DNA of 15,967 nt from JBJENW01 sp051880395 (GTDB lineage: Bacteria > Bacillota > Clostridia > Lachnospirales > Lachnospiraceae): the NCBI GenBank assembly GCA_051880395.1, contig JBJENW010000121.1:1-15967 (forward strand), in the 5' to 3' direction. Position 1 is the stretch's first letter. The number at the start of each line of letters is the position of its first letter. The notes under the pieces are model-generated. The model did not search any database. It saw only the letters and a list, made by a program, of their open reading frames with translations, and had not been told where the DNA came from. The position numbers and the translations under genes are program-made. Shown piece after piece: positions 1 to 6,996 of the stretch.

Positions 1-103
1 TATTTTTCGGCAAAGTGCCCAAAAAGTGGTGGCCGCGAAAATGTAGTGGGAGGCCCATAAAGTAGAACAGCCAGATACTTACACCCATATAAAGCGTAAA
101 GAG
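1..103 (+). repeat. Left arm of a long inverted repeat (partner 15824-15931)
   Basis: Read on the plus strand, this stretch aligns without gaps to the reverse complement of 15824-15926. By hand count 84 of 103 positions match, with only three mismatches in the first 50. It contains several AAAGTG-like words (starting at 12, 23 and, degenerate, near 43 and 59), a look I associate with transposase-binding repeats in insertion-sequence ends. The arm may begin before the window. Similarity fades toward ychF, so the most conserved end is the outer one. No transposase is nearby. What it is remains uncertain: an IS terminus, an interspersed repeat, or a shared upstream regulatory block. Confidence 0.75.
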
Positions 104-160
104 TATGCATAAACAGTGACAATGTTTTCGGATGAAAATGAAGAAAAATAAAATTTTCTG

Positions 161-189
161 AGGACAAAGAAGCTGTGATATGATATAAT
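161..189 (+). promoter_or_regulatory. Sigma-A-type promoter of ychF
   Basis: A perfect TATAAT lies at 184-189, preceded by TG at 181-182 (extended -10). AGGACA at 161-166 is a fair -35, and the spacer is 17 bases. Transcription would start near 196, leaving a leader of about 90 bases. The promoter lies about 58 bases inside the left repeat arm. Confidence 0.7.
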
Positions 190-285
190 CGAATATGCTG
201 TATAACGGCTTTTTGGGTTTTGTAAGTCGTACATATACGAAAAAGAACGATAAAATCAATGTTTTCAAGGAGGAATTCAGATAAA

Positions 286-1386
286 ATGAAACTAGGAATC
301 GTAGGACTTCCGAACGTCGGAAAAAGTACATTATTCAACTCATTGACCAAAGCAGGTGCAGAATCGGCAAACTATCCGTTTTGTACGATCGACCCGAATG
401 TCGGTGTCGTAACCGTACCGGATGAGCGACTTCAGAAACTTGGAGATTTGTATCAATCGAAAAAAGTCACACCGGCGGTTATTGAATTTGTTGATATTGC
501 AGGACTTGTAAAAGGAGCCAGCAAAGGGGAAGGATTGGGAAATCAGTTTTTGGCAAATATCCGTGAAGTAGATGCAATCGTTCATGTGGTGCGCTGCTTT
601 GATAACACCAATGTCGTTCATGTAGACGGAAGTGTGGATCCGGTCCGTGACATTGAGACGATCAATCTGGAACTGATCTTTTCAGATATCGAAATTTTGG
701 AACGTCGGATCGCAAAAGTGGCAAAACAGGCCCGCATGGATAAAACATTGGCAAAAGAGCTGGATTTATTAGAGCGCCTAAAAGCTTATTTAGAGGAAGG
801 AAAACTTGCAAAAACATTTGAATTAAGTGAGGATGAGGATGAGCAGGAGTACTTTAAATCTTACAATCTTCTGACAGCAAAACCAGTCATCTACGCAGCA
901 AATGTGGATGAGGATTCCCTGGCAGATGATGGCGCATCGAATGAGTATGTGAAAGCCGTACGCGAACATGCAAAATCTGAAAACTGTGAAGTATTTGTTG
1001 TCTGTGCAGAAATCGAAGAGGAAATTTCAGAGCTGGATGACGATGAAAAAATGATGTTCTTAGAGGATCTCGGATTAAAAGAATCCGGTCTGGATAAACT
1101 GATCAAAGCAAGTTATAGCCTGTTAGGGCTGATCAGCTTTTTGACATCCGGTGAAGATGAAAGCCGTGCATGGACGATCAAAAGAGGAACAAAGGCACCA
1201 CAGGCTGCAGGGAAGATCCACACCGATTTCGAGAGGGGATTTATCCGTGCAGAGGTTGTGAATTATAAAGATCTTCTCGAAGAGGGAAGCATTGCGGCAG
1301 CAAAAGAAAAAGGGCTGGTCCGTCTGGAAGGAAAAGAGTATGTGGTGCAGGATGGCGATGTGATCTTATTCCGTTTCAATGTATAA
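286..1386 (+). CDS. ychF: Redox-regulated ATPase/GTPase YchF (OLA1 family)
   Basis: This is a ribosome-associated P-loop NTPase of the Obg/TRAFAC class, which hydrolyses ATP rather than GTP and is linked to translation and stress responses. I see the P-loop GLPNVGKS at residues 7-14, the G3 stretch DIAGLVKGA and a C-terminal TGS-type end (ILFRFNV). The usual G4 NKxD is replaced by NVDE in YAANVDED, the family hallmark of relaxed nucleotide specificity. The start at 286 is chosen because AAGGAGG at 268-274 is well spaced from it. An in-frame ATG at 259 precedes that ribosome site and would add nine residues. The resulting 366 residues is the normal family length. The gene has its own promoter and is followed after 52 bases by a ymxH-like gene. 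Confidence 0.97.
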   Translation: MKLGIVGLPNVGKSTLFNSLTKAGAESANYPFCTIDPNVGVVTVPDERLQKLGDLYQSKKVTPAVIEFVDIAGLVKGASKGEGLGNQFLANIREVDAIVHVVRCFDNTNVVHVDGSVDPVRDIETINLELIFSDIEILERRIAKVAKQARMDKTLAKELDLLERLKAYLEEGKLAKTFELSEDEDEQEYFKSYNLLTAKPVIYAANVDEDSLADDGASNEYVKAVREHAKSENCEVFVVCAEIEEEISELDDDEKMMFLEDLGLKESGLDKLIKASYSLLGLISFLTSGEDESRAWTIKRGTKAPQAAGKIHTDFERGFIRAEVVNYKDLLEEGSIAAAKEKGLVRLEGKEYVVQDGDVILFRFNV

Positions 1387-1438
1387 AAAAAATACTTTTG
1401 CATAGGTTTATGCTAGAGGAAAAAAAGCGGGGCATCCT

Positions 1439-1708
1439 ATGCGTTTATGTGAATTGAGAGAAAAAGAAGTCATCAATATTGAAGACTGTAAGTGTCTCGG
1501 AAGTGTTTTAGACCTGGATTTTGACCCGAAATCGGGCCAGATCCAGGCTATTATTGTACAGGAGACCGCAAAGCTGTTCGGATTGTTTTGCAGAGATGGA
1601 GAGCGTGTGATTCCGTGGAAGCACATCGTAAGAATCGGACCGGATATCATTCTCGTGGAGCTTCCGAAACCGAAACCGCCGCAGCGTCCGCCACATCCAA
1701 AGTGTTGA
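1439..1708 (+). CDS. YlmC/YmxH family sporulation protein (PRC-barrel)
   Basis: A small protein of 89 residues with the pattern MRLCELREKEVINI...G.V.D..FD...G.I..I.V, typical of the PRC-barrel YlmC/YmxH family found in spore-forming Firmicutes. The molecular role is not established; the family is annotated as sporulation-associated. The barrel covers roughly residues 1-75. It ends in a proline-rich tail (KPKPPQRPPHPKC) with a terminal cysteine. The start is supported by a GCGGGG stretch six bases upstream, which is only a moderate ribosome site. It lies 52 bases after ychF and could be read through from it, since no convincing terminator separates them. A tiny GCATA-GGTT-TATGC hairpin (1400-1413) lies in that gap. 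Confidence 0.85.
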   Translation: MRLCELREKEVINIEDCKCLGSVLDLDFDPKSGQIQAIIVQETAKLFGLFCRDGERVIPWKHIVRIGPDIILVELPKPKPPQRPPHPKC

Positions 1709-1733
1709 AGACCCGGTAAAAGCAAGAAATGCG

Positions 1734-1762
1734 TTGACAGTAGGCATTTTTCTGCTTATACT
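1734..1762 (+). promoter_or_regulatory. Strong sigma-A promoter of nrdR operon
   Basis: TTGACA at 1734-1739 and TATACT at 1757-1762 are separated by exactly 17 bases, close to the ideal housekeeping promoter. The start would be near 1769, giving a leader of about 39 bases before nrdR. The -35 sits in the loop of a short dyad (AAATGC 1727-1732 with GCATTT 1744-1749, then Ts), which might weakly terminate upstream transcripts. Confidence 0.85.
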
Positions 1763-1807
1763 TAAAGAAGAAACGACAATGGAATACATCGAAACAGGAG
1801 GAAAGGG

Positions 1808-2266
1808 ATGAAGTGTCCATTTTGTAGTAGTGACAATACCAGAGTGATTGATTCGAGACCGGCAGATGAAAATCGAGCGATTCGCCGCCGCAGGCTTTGC
1901 GATGATTGTAAAAAGCGATTTACGACATATGAAAAAGTGGAAACAATACCACTGATCGTGATAAAAAAAGATAACAACCGAGAGCAGTATGACCGTTCAA
2001 AGATAGAGGCCGGTATTTTACGTGCCTGTCATAAACGGCCGGTTTCGGTCGATCAGATCAACCAGCTGGTGGATGAAGTGGAGACAGACATTTTTAACCG
2101 CGAAGAAAAAGAGATTCCAAGTTCAGAGATCGGAGAAATCGTCATGGATCACCTGAAAAATGTGGAACCTGTTGCATATGTGCGTTTTGCATCTGTTTAT
2201 CGGGAATTTAAAGATGTGAATACATTTATGAATGAATTAAAAAAAATTTTGAACAAAGATCATTAA
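1808..2266 (+). CDS. nrdR: Transcriptional repressor NrdR
   Basis: NrdR senses ATP/dATP and represses ribonucleotide reductase genes by binding paired NrdR boxes. The zinc ribbon is visible as C3-x2-C6 and C31-x2-C34, with the basic stretch RAIRRRRLC between them. The ATP-cone domain spans about residues 46-136 (VIKKDNNREQYDRSKIEAGI and following). The length of 152 residues is normal. The start follows an AGGAGG site immediately upstream. The gene is the first of an apparent operon with a small unknown gene, yqeG and rpiB. No ribonucleotide reductase gene is in the window and I saw no NrdR box at its own promoter. Confidence 0.97.
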   Translation: MKCPFCSSDNTRVIDSRPADENRAIRRRRLCDDCKKRFTTYEKVETIPLIVIKKDNNREQYDRSKIEAGILRACHKRPVSVDQINQLVDEVETDIFNREEKEIPSSEIGEIVMDHLKNVEPVAYVRFASVYREFKDVNTFMNELKKILNKDH

Positions 2267-2308
2267 AAACGTAGCGTCGGACAGCGAGTGGACGGGGAAG
2301 TGAAGAAC

Positions 2309-2542
2309 ATGAATATTACAGGAATACGTGTAACGGACGAATTTTATCAATATAATAACAAAAAGCAAAAAGAAGAGCGCGTACAGAGAATCCGTCTCGC
2401 AAAAAAAGAGCAGCGCAGCGCAAATACGGCGGAGTTGTGTGAGACACATCAGGATGCAGAGGTTATAAAGCGGGCGATCATTGATATGCAAAGGGATGAG
2501 ATCTTAAAGCAGTATCAAGTTTTTGTTTCACAAGAGAAATAG
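2309..2542 (+). CDS. Small hypothetical protein between nrdR and yqeG
   Basis: This 77-residue protein is not one I recognise. It is charged and probably helical: a short N-terminal stretch (MNITGIRVTDEFYQY), a basic Lys/Arg/Gln-rich middle (KKQKEERVQRIRLAKKEQ), then an acidic-to-amphipathic C-terminal helix ending in EILKQYQVFVSQEK. No membrane segment or cysteine cluster is seen. The ATG at 2309 is preferred because GGGGAAGTG lies about seven bases upstream. A GTG at 2288 would add seven residues but has no good ribosome site. It lies 42 bases after nrdR and 14 before yqeG, same strand, consistent with cotranscription. The overall size and end vaguely recall FlgM-type anti-sigma factors, but the resemblance is too weak for a call. 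Confidence 0.75.
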   Translation: MNITGIRVTDEFYQYNNKKQKEERVQRIRLAKKEQRSANTAELCETHQDAEVIKRAIIDMQRDEILKQYQVFVSQEK

Positions 2543-2556
2543 CAGGAGGAGACACG

Positions 2557-3066
2557 GTGCTTGAAAAATTTTATCCGGGAGAGTACGTCGATTCCACATA
2601 TGAGATCGATTTTGAAAAATTATATGCACAAGGGTATCGCGGCTTGATCTTTGATATTGACAATACACTTGTGCCACATGGTGCAAGGGCAGATGAACGG
2701 GCAAAAACATTGTTTGAGCGGTTGAAAGCGTTAGGATTTCGGTGTTGTCTATTGTCAAATAATCAGGAACCACGTGTAAAAATGTTTAATGACGATGTGC
2801 AGGTAGACTATATTTTTGATGCACATAAGCCGTCTGTGAAAAATTACCATGCAGCGATGAAGCGCATGCATACAGACAGAACAAATACAATTTTTATCGG
2901 CGATCAGATCTTTACGGATATATATGGTGCAAACAGAAGCCGGATTCGTACAATTCTGGTAAAACCGATTCATCCGAAAGAAGAAATTCAGATTGTTTTG
3001 AAACGTTATTTGGAAAAAGTAGTGTTGTATTTTTATAAAAGAAAGCAGGAAAAGAAAGAGGTATAG
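2557..3066 (+). CDS. YqeG family HAD IIIA-type phosphatase
   Basis: A haloacid dehalogenase-fold phosphatase of the YqeG family; the physiological substrate is unknown. Motif I is FDIDNTL with Asp33 (nucleophile) and Asp35. Motif II is LLSNN (Ser67). The motif III lysine is Lys91 in HKPSVK, and motif IV is GDQIFTD at 115-121. At 169 residues it is normal in length. Translation starts at GTG 2557: AGGAGG at 2544-2549 is seven bases upstream and no ATG fits. The C-terminus is strongly basic (KRYLEKVVLYFYKRKQEKKEV region). rpiB starts three bases after the stop, so the two are almost certainly translationally coupled. Confidence 0.92.
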   Translation: MLEKFYPGEYVDSTYEIDFEKLYAQGYRGLIFDIDNTLVPHGARADERAKTLFERLKALGFRCCLLSNNQEPRVKMFNDDVQVDYIFDAHKPSVKNYHAAMKRMHTDRTNTIFIGDQIFTDIYGANRSRIRTILVKPIHPKEEIQIVLKRYLEKVVLYFYKRKQEKKEV

Positions 3067-3068
3067 AA

Positions 3069-3512
3069 ATGAAAATTGCAATTGGAAACGATCATGCAGC
3101 AGTCGCATTGAAGAACGAGATCATGCAGTATCTGAAAGAATTAGGGCACGAGGTGGTAAATTTCGGTACAGATTCTGAGGAAAGCTGCAATTATCCGGAG
3201 TACGGTGAAAAAGTGGGACGGGCAGTTGCTGCAAAAGAAGTCGATTGTGGTGTATTGATCTGCGGAACCGGTGTAGGCATTTCTATTGCTGCAAACAAAG
3301 TTAAAGGGGTGCGAGCAGCCGTTTGTTCCGAACCGACAACCGCACGTCTGGTAAAAGAGCACAATAATGCAAACATCATTGCGTTCGGTGCACGTATCGT
3401 CGGAAGCGAAGCAGCAAAAAGTATCGTAAAGGCATATTTAGACGCAGAATATCAGGGCGGAAGACATCAGAAACGAATCGACATGATCCATGAAATTGAA
3501 GAGAAGAATTAG
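3069..3512 (+). CDS. rpiB: Ribose 5-phosphate isomerase B (RpiB/LacAB family)
   Basis: Interconverts ribose 5-phosphate and ribulose 5-phosphate in the non-oxidative pentose phosphate pathway. The N-terminal GNDHAA gives the phosphate/sugar-binding Asp8-His9. Cys65 in ICGTGVGISIAANK is the catalytic base of the RpiB family. His98 in KEHNNAN and the basic pair Arg132/Arg136 near the C-terminus fit substrate binding. The length of 147 residues is standard. LacA/LacB or allose-phosphate isomerase activity cannot be excluded by sequence alone, but the presence of the catalytic Cys favours RpiB. The start lies three bases downstream of the yqeG stop. No clear terminator follows; efp has its own promoter. 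Confidence 0.93.
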   Translation: MKIAIGNDHAAVALKNEIMQYLKELGHEVVNFGTDSEESCNYPEYGEKVGRAVAAKEVDCGVLICGTGVGISIAANKVKGVRAAVCSEPTTARLVKEHNNANIIAFGARIVGSEAAKSIVKAYLDAEYQGGRHQKRIDMIHEIEEKN

Positions 3513-3539
3513 AAAAAGTTAAAATTTCATGAAAAAAGG

Positions 3540-3568
3540 TTGCTATTTCAAGTTATTTAGTATAAAAT
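3540..3568 (+). promoter_or_regulatory. Promoter of efp
   Basis: TTGCTA at 3540-3545 and TAAAAT at 3563-3568 are 17 bases apart; an overlapping TATAAA at 3561 is an alternative -10. Transcription would begin near 3575, giving a leader of about 50 bases that holds a small hairpin. Confidence 0.65.
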
Positions 3569-3578
3569 GAGATGAACG

Positions 3579-3600
3579 AGGGTGTTGTGCCCTATTTTTT
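3579..3600 (+). terminator. Terminator-like hairpin in efp leader
   Basis: AGGGT (3579-3583) pairs with GCCCT (3589-3593, one G-U) around a five-base loop, followed by A and six Ts (3595-3600). It is a short stem of five pairs. Its position is unusual: the stem would start only a few bases after the predicted transcription start. It could be a weak terminator for read-through from rpiB or an attenuator or stability element for efp. Confidence 0.4.
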
Positions 3601-3624
3601 ACAGTGTTTAAGGAGGATCATTGT

Positions 3625-4182
3625 ATGATTTCAGCAGGAGATTTCAGAAATGGTATTACGATCGAATACGAAGGTAATATCTATCAGATTATCGAATTTC
3701 AGCATGTAAAACCGGGGAAAGGTGCAGCTTTTGTCCGTACAAAATTAAAAAATATTAAGAGTGGCGGTGTCGTAGAAAAAACATTCCGTCCGACAGAAAA
3801 ATGTCCGCAGGCAAGAATTGAGCGAAAAGATATGCAATATCTGTATTCCGACGGCGGATTATATCATTTTATGGATGTCGAAACTTACGACCAGATCGCA
3901 TTGGATCAGGATACCATCGGCGATGCATTGAAGTTTGTGAAAGAGAATGAAATGGTAAAAATGTGTTCTCACAACGGAGAAGTATTCGCAGTAGAACCGC
4001 CTTTGTTTGTAGAATTAAAGATTACAGAGACAGAGCCGGGCGTAAAGGGCGATACCGCAACAGGCGCTACAAAACCTGCAACGGTAGAAACAGGTGCGTC
4101 TGTGAATGTTCCATTGTTTGTAAATCAGGACGATGTGATCAAAATCGATACCAGAACAGGCGAATATCTTTCCAGAGTTTAA
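3625..4182 (+). CDS. efp: Elongation factor P
   Basis: EF-P binds between the P and E sites of the ribosome and relieves stalling at polyproline stretches. The sequence shows the three-domain, tRNA-shaped EF-P architecture at the standard 185 residues. The tip loop is KPGKG with Lys32, the residue that is modified in the Bacillus-type proteins. The start at 3625 follows AAGGAGG at 3610-3616 at good spacing. An in-frame ATG at 3604 overlaps the ribosome site and is unlikely. No modification enzyme for Lys32 lies in the window. The gene is bounded by its own promoter and a strong terminator, so it is probably monocistronic. Confidence 0.98.
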   Translation: MISAGDFRNGITIEYEGNIYQIIEFQHVKPGKGAAFVRTKLKNIKSGGVVEKTFRPTEKCPQARIERKDMQYLYSDGGLYHFMDVETYDQIALDQDTIGDALKFVKENEMVKMCSHNGEVFAVEPPLFVELKITETEPGVKGDTATGATKPATVETGASVNVPLFVNQDDVIKIDTRTGEYLSRV

Positions 4183-4202
4183 GCGTTCGTTTGTTTCATG
4201 AG

Positions 4203-4233
4203 CCAGTGGAAGAAGTCTTCCACTGGTTTTTTT
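4203..4233 (+). terminator. Rho-independent terminator of efp
   Basis: CCAGTGGAAG (4203-4212) pairs perfectly with CTTCCACTGG (4217-4226) over a four-base loop, followed by seven Ts (4227-4233). The reverse strand has no T-run after the stem, so it serves efp and not the convergent flippase gene that ends at 4246. Confidence 0.95.
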
Positions 4234-4245
4234 CTTATCTGCTTT

Positions 4246-5547
4246 TTAACAGAGCGTTCGTACAAAGTGTATGGAACAAAGAGACATGAGCAGATGACTG
4301 ATCAGAAGCCCCCAAAACAGAGCGCGCAGACCGAACAGAGGGATGCCAAAGAAAATGCTGAGAATACGGATCAGACAGCCGCTCAGATTGATAAACAGGG
4401 AAACAGTGGTCTTGCCGAGTCCGTGTAGCATACTTTTTAGAATGGTATTTAAAAATAAAAACGGGCAGAGCCAGCCTAGTGACTGGATAAAAGAGCCGGC
4501 CAGTCTGCTGTGAAATAAAATCTTTCCGATCACAGGTCCTGCGAGCAAAAAAAACAAAGTGGAGGAAAGCCCAAGGATTAGGCAAACGGAGATTGTCTGA
4601 ATCAGAGTCCGGTGAATCTTTGCGTGATTTTTTTGTACCTGTGCTTCTGATATAACAGGAAGAAGCAGGGTAGCGAAGGAACCCGTCAGAACAGAAGGAA
4701 ACAGGATGACGGGGAGGGCCATACCGGTTAAAATACCAAATACACTTAAAGATTGCGTACGGGAATAGCCGTTTTGCAGCAACATTTCTGGAATTAAAAC
4801 AGTTTCAATACTCTGGAAAAAAGTCAGTACCAGACGATTGATGCTCAACGGCAAAGTCATTGGAATAACTTCTTTTAGACAGTGGAACAATTGACGGTCC
4901 GGTCGGGGGAGTTTTGATACACTAAGCGAGATCAGCATAGAAAGAAACTCTCCGGCGGCAAAACCATAAGCGGCGTTTACCGGTAAAAACGGTCGGTTCT
5001 GTGAGCGGCAGATCGCATATAGAAGGAAAACAACTCCTACCCGTCCCAGCTGTTCTGCCAATTGTGTTATGGAAGGAAAGGCAGCTTTTTTTTGCCCATA
5101 ATAGTACCCTGTGACGCAGGTGTGGATTCCGGCTGCGGGGAGTGTCAGACCGAATACGCGTACAAAAGGGGCACAATCAGGCTCTTTTAAAAAGACACGG
5201 GCAATTTCGTTTGAAAAGAAGAACAAAAGCGCACAGCAAAGACCGGATACAAATAGACACAACAGCAGTCCGGCAGCCAGATACATCCGGGCTTTTTCTT
5301 TGTTTTTTTGTGCCAGACAGCGCGCGGTAAAGCGCGAGACAGTGGTTTCCAATCCGGTGAAAGAGATAGCGGATGCGATGGCAAAAACAGGAATGGAGAG
5401 CTGAAAAAGTCCAAGTCCGTCTGCACCAATTGTATGGGATAGGAATATTCTATAAAAGAAACCGATCACGCGGCTGATACAGCCTGCAATTGTCAAAATC
5501 AAAGTTCCGGTGATGACCGGATTTTTGAGAGAAAACGAATGACGCAA
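4246..5547 (-). CDS. SpoVB-like oligosaccharide flippase (MOP superfamily)
   Basis: A multi-pass membrane protein of the MATE/MOP flippase fold, closest in feel to stage V sporulation protein B and related polysaccharide (lipid II-type) exporters. About 12-13 hydrophobic segments can be counted, beginning NPVITGTLILTIAGCISRVI. The motifs G.GLFQLS.P and later ..TVLIPEMLL fit the SpoVB/MurJ group. No ATG start exists before the first helix without overlapping the divergent desulfurase gene. I choose TTG at 5547 because AGGTGA (5557-5552) lies four bases upstream, aligned with the 16S tail. This gives 433 residues, shorter than the roughly 518 of Bacillus SpoVB, so the C-terminal helices may be fewer. 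Substrate is unproven; other MOP flippases are possible. Confidence 0.85.
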   Translation of the reverse strand: MRHSFSLKNPVITGTLILTIAGCISRVIGFFYRIFLSHTIGADGLGLFQLSIPVFAIASAISFTGLETTVSRFTARCLAQKNKEKARMYLAAGLLLCLFVSGLCCALLFFFSNEIARVFLKEPDCAPFVRVFGLTLPAAGIHTCVTGYYYGQKKAAFPSITQLAEQLGRVGVVFLLYAICRSQNRPFLPVNAAYGFAAGEFLSMLISLSVSKLPRPDRQLFHCLKEVIPMTLPLSINRLVLTFFQSIETVLIPEMLLQNGYSRTQSLSVFGILTGMALPVILFPSVLTGSFATLLLPVISEAQVQKNHAKIHRTLIQTISVCLILGLSSTLFFLLAGPVIGKILFHSRLAGSFIQSLGWLCPFLFLNTILKSMLHGLGKTTVSLFINLSGCLIRILSIFFGIPLFGLRALFWGLLISHLLMSLCSIHFVRTLC

Positions 5548-5555
5548 GGAATCAC

Positions 5556-5584
5556 CTGTCAATTTTTTTCTATAAATGTATGAG
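5556..5584 (+). promoter_or_regulatory. Weak candidate promoter of the desulfurase operon, overlapping a divergent one
   Basis: CTGTCA (5556-5561) and TATGAG (5579-5584) with a 17-base spacer form a weak sigma-A-like site for the rightward genes. On the minus strand, CATACATT (5582-5575) resembles a sigma-E -10 and would serve the flippase gene, with a leader of about 20 bases; I saw no convincing -35 for it. The whole divergent gap is only 81 bases. Confidence 0.3.
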
Positions 5585-5628
5585 AAAAACAGGAAAAGTA
5601 GAACAAAAAACGCAAAGAGGGACAGCGT

Positions 5629-6810
5629 ATGATCTATCTGGATAATGCAGCAACCACACCAATGCAAAATCGTGTGAAACAGGCGATGCTGCCCTATTTG
5701 CAGGAGCGTTTTGCAAATCCGGCGGCTGTGTATGAACCTGGGGCCCAAAACGCAAAAGCAGTAGAGCACGCGAGAGAACAGATTGCAAAGACGCTTGCCG
5801 TGGCACCGGACGAACTTTATTTTACCGCAGGTGGCAGTGAATCAGACAACTGGATGCTGCAGAGAATCGCAGAGACCAGAAAACATCCGCATATCATTAC
5901 AAGCATGATCGAACATCATGCCATTTTAAATACTTGCCGGTATCTGCAAAAAAAAGGATGCAGGGTGACGTATCTGCATGTAGATGAAGTGGGACGTATC
6001 TCACTTTCGGAATTAGAGCGGGCAATTGACAAAGATACGGTGTTGATCTCGATCATGACAGCAAACAATGAAATCGGAACAATCCAGCCGATGGAAAAAA
6101 TCGGTGCAATTGCAAAAAAACATGGTATACTATTTCATACAGATGCCGTACAGGCATATGGACACATTCCGATACAGCTGAAACAGTGGAATGTCTCGGC
6201 GCTCAGTGCAAGCGCGCATAAGTTTTGTGGCCCTAAAGGCTGCGGTTTTTTGTATCTGAAAAAAGAAATCCCGCTTTTGCCACTGATTTATGGAGGCGCT
6301 CAGGAGCATGGAAAACGTGCTGGAACGACAAATGTGCCTGGAATCGTGGGAATGGGAGAGGCAGCTGTGTGGGCGGATGAAACGTTGAAAGAACGTATGA
6401 AAAAAGAGACAGAATTACGGGAATACTTGATACAGGAAGTATTGCGACGAATTCCGTATACACGTGTCAATGGTGCGCGCAGAGAGCGGCTTCCGAACAA
6501 TGTGAGTTTTACGTTCCAGTTTGTAGAGGGCGAAACACTTTTAGTGATGCTCGATATGAAGGGAATCTGTGCTTCGGCGGCTTCTGCATGTTCGGCTGGA
6601 AGTAAAGATGTTTCCCATGTGCTTCGTGCGACCGGAATGCCAGAAGAGTTAGCGAGAGGAACCGTGCGACTGACACTCAGTGCAGAAAATACAAAAAAAG
6701 AACTGGAATATGCGGTAGAAGTGTTAGAAGAGTCTGTGGGACAGCTGCGGGCGCTTTCACAGGAATATATCCAGTATCAGATACCTCAGACAGAACAGGA
6801 GAACACGTAA
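5629..6810 (+). CDS. Cysteine desulfurase (NifS/IscS family)
   Basis: A PLP enzyme that converts cysteine to alanine and passes persulfide sulfur to acceptors. The start MIYLDNAATTP is classic. His96 in IEHH stacks on the cofactor, Asp172 and Gln175 are in TDAVQA, and Lys198 in SASAHK forms the Schiff base. Cys321 in SAASACSAGS is the persulfide-forming residue, in a short loop as in NifS-like (group I) enzymes. The length of 393 residues is normal. AGAGGGA lies just upstream of the start. mnmA follows on the same strand, as in the Bacillus YrvO-MnmA pair, so sulfur delivery to tRNA thiolation is the likely job. Iron-sulfur assembly is also possible. No iscU is nearby. Confidence 0.93.
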   Translation: MIYLDNAATTPMQNRVKQAMLPYLQERFANPAAVYEPGAQNAKAVEHAREQIAKTLAVAPDELYFTAGGSESDNWMLQRIAETRKHPHIITSMIEHHAILNTCRYLQKKGCRVTYLHVDEVGRISLSELERAIDKDTVLISIMTANNEIGTIQPMEKIGAIAKKHGILFHTDAVQAYGHIPIQLKQWNVSALSASAHKFCGPKGCGFLYLKKEIPLLPLIYGGAQEHGKRAGTTNVPGIVGMGEAAVWADETLKERMKKETELREYLIQEVLRRIPYTRVNGARRERLPNNVSFTFQFVEGETLLVMLDMKGICASAASACSAGSKDVSHVLRATGMPEELARGTVRLTLSAENTKKELEYAVEVLEESVGQLRALSQEYIQYQIPQTEQENT

Positions 6811-6847
6811 CCGAAAAAAAGCTGCAGGGGTGTAAAAATATTTGGAA

Positions 6848-6920
6848 TTTGCCAGATGTACACAAATTTGATCAACGTACGCTCCACGTACGCCTCATAA
6901 ATTTGTGCACATCTGACAAA
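6848..6920. repeat. 73-bp imperfect palindrome between desulfurase gene and mnmA
   Basis: Arms 6848-6869 and 6899-6920 are 22 bases each with two mismatches. A 6x6 unpaired stretch follows, then an inner CGTACG/CGTACG stem (6876-6881, 6887-6892) with loop CTCCA. Both outer mismatches are A-C on plus-strand RNA and G-U on minus-strand RNA, so the minus transcript would be fully paired. It has no terminator T-run on the plus side (As follow). It may be an intercistronic mRNA hairpin, a REP-like or MITE-like element, or a protein-binding dyad. Confidence 0.8.
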
Positions 6921-6996
6921 AAATCATCTCACAAAATCAGGCACAAAGAGACTCCGAGAGAACATGGGTCGAATAAAGGAGGAAATGCGAAAAAAT

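Noticed and set aside
1..70. MraZ-binding boxes (repeated AAAGTG/GTGG words)
   Set aside because: MraZ sites are regular direct repeats at about 10-base steps before mraZ. Here the spacing is irregular (11, 20, 16) and no mraZ or division gene follows.
1400..1413. Hairpin GCATA-GGTT-TATGC after ychF as terminator
   Set aside because: Only five weak pairs and followed by purines and As on the plus strand.
4198..4428. Plus-strand open frame after efp
   Set aside because: It begins in the efp terminator and runs antisense through the flippase gene; composition is that of a shadow frame and it has no ribosome site.
5111..5404. Plus-strand open frames opposite the flippase gene
   Set aside because: They mirror the minus-strand membrane protein, are low in hydrophobic order and have no ribosome site.
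5548..5769. Longer start (ATG at 5769) for the minus-strand flippase
   Set aside because: It would overlap the first 141 bases of the divergent cysteine desulfurase gene, and the added 74 residues do not look like the family; a TTG with a good ribosome site fits better.
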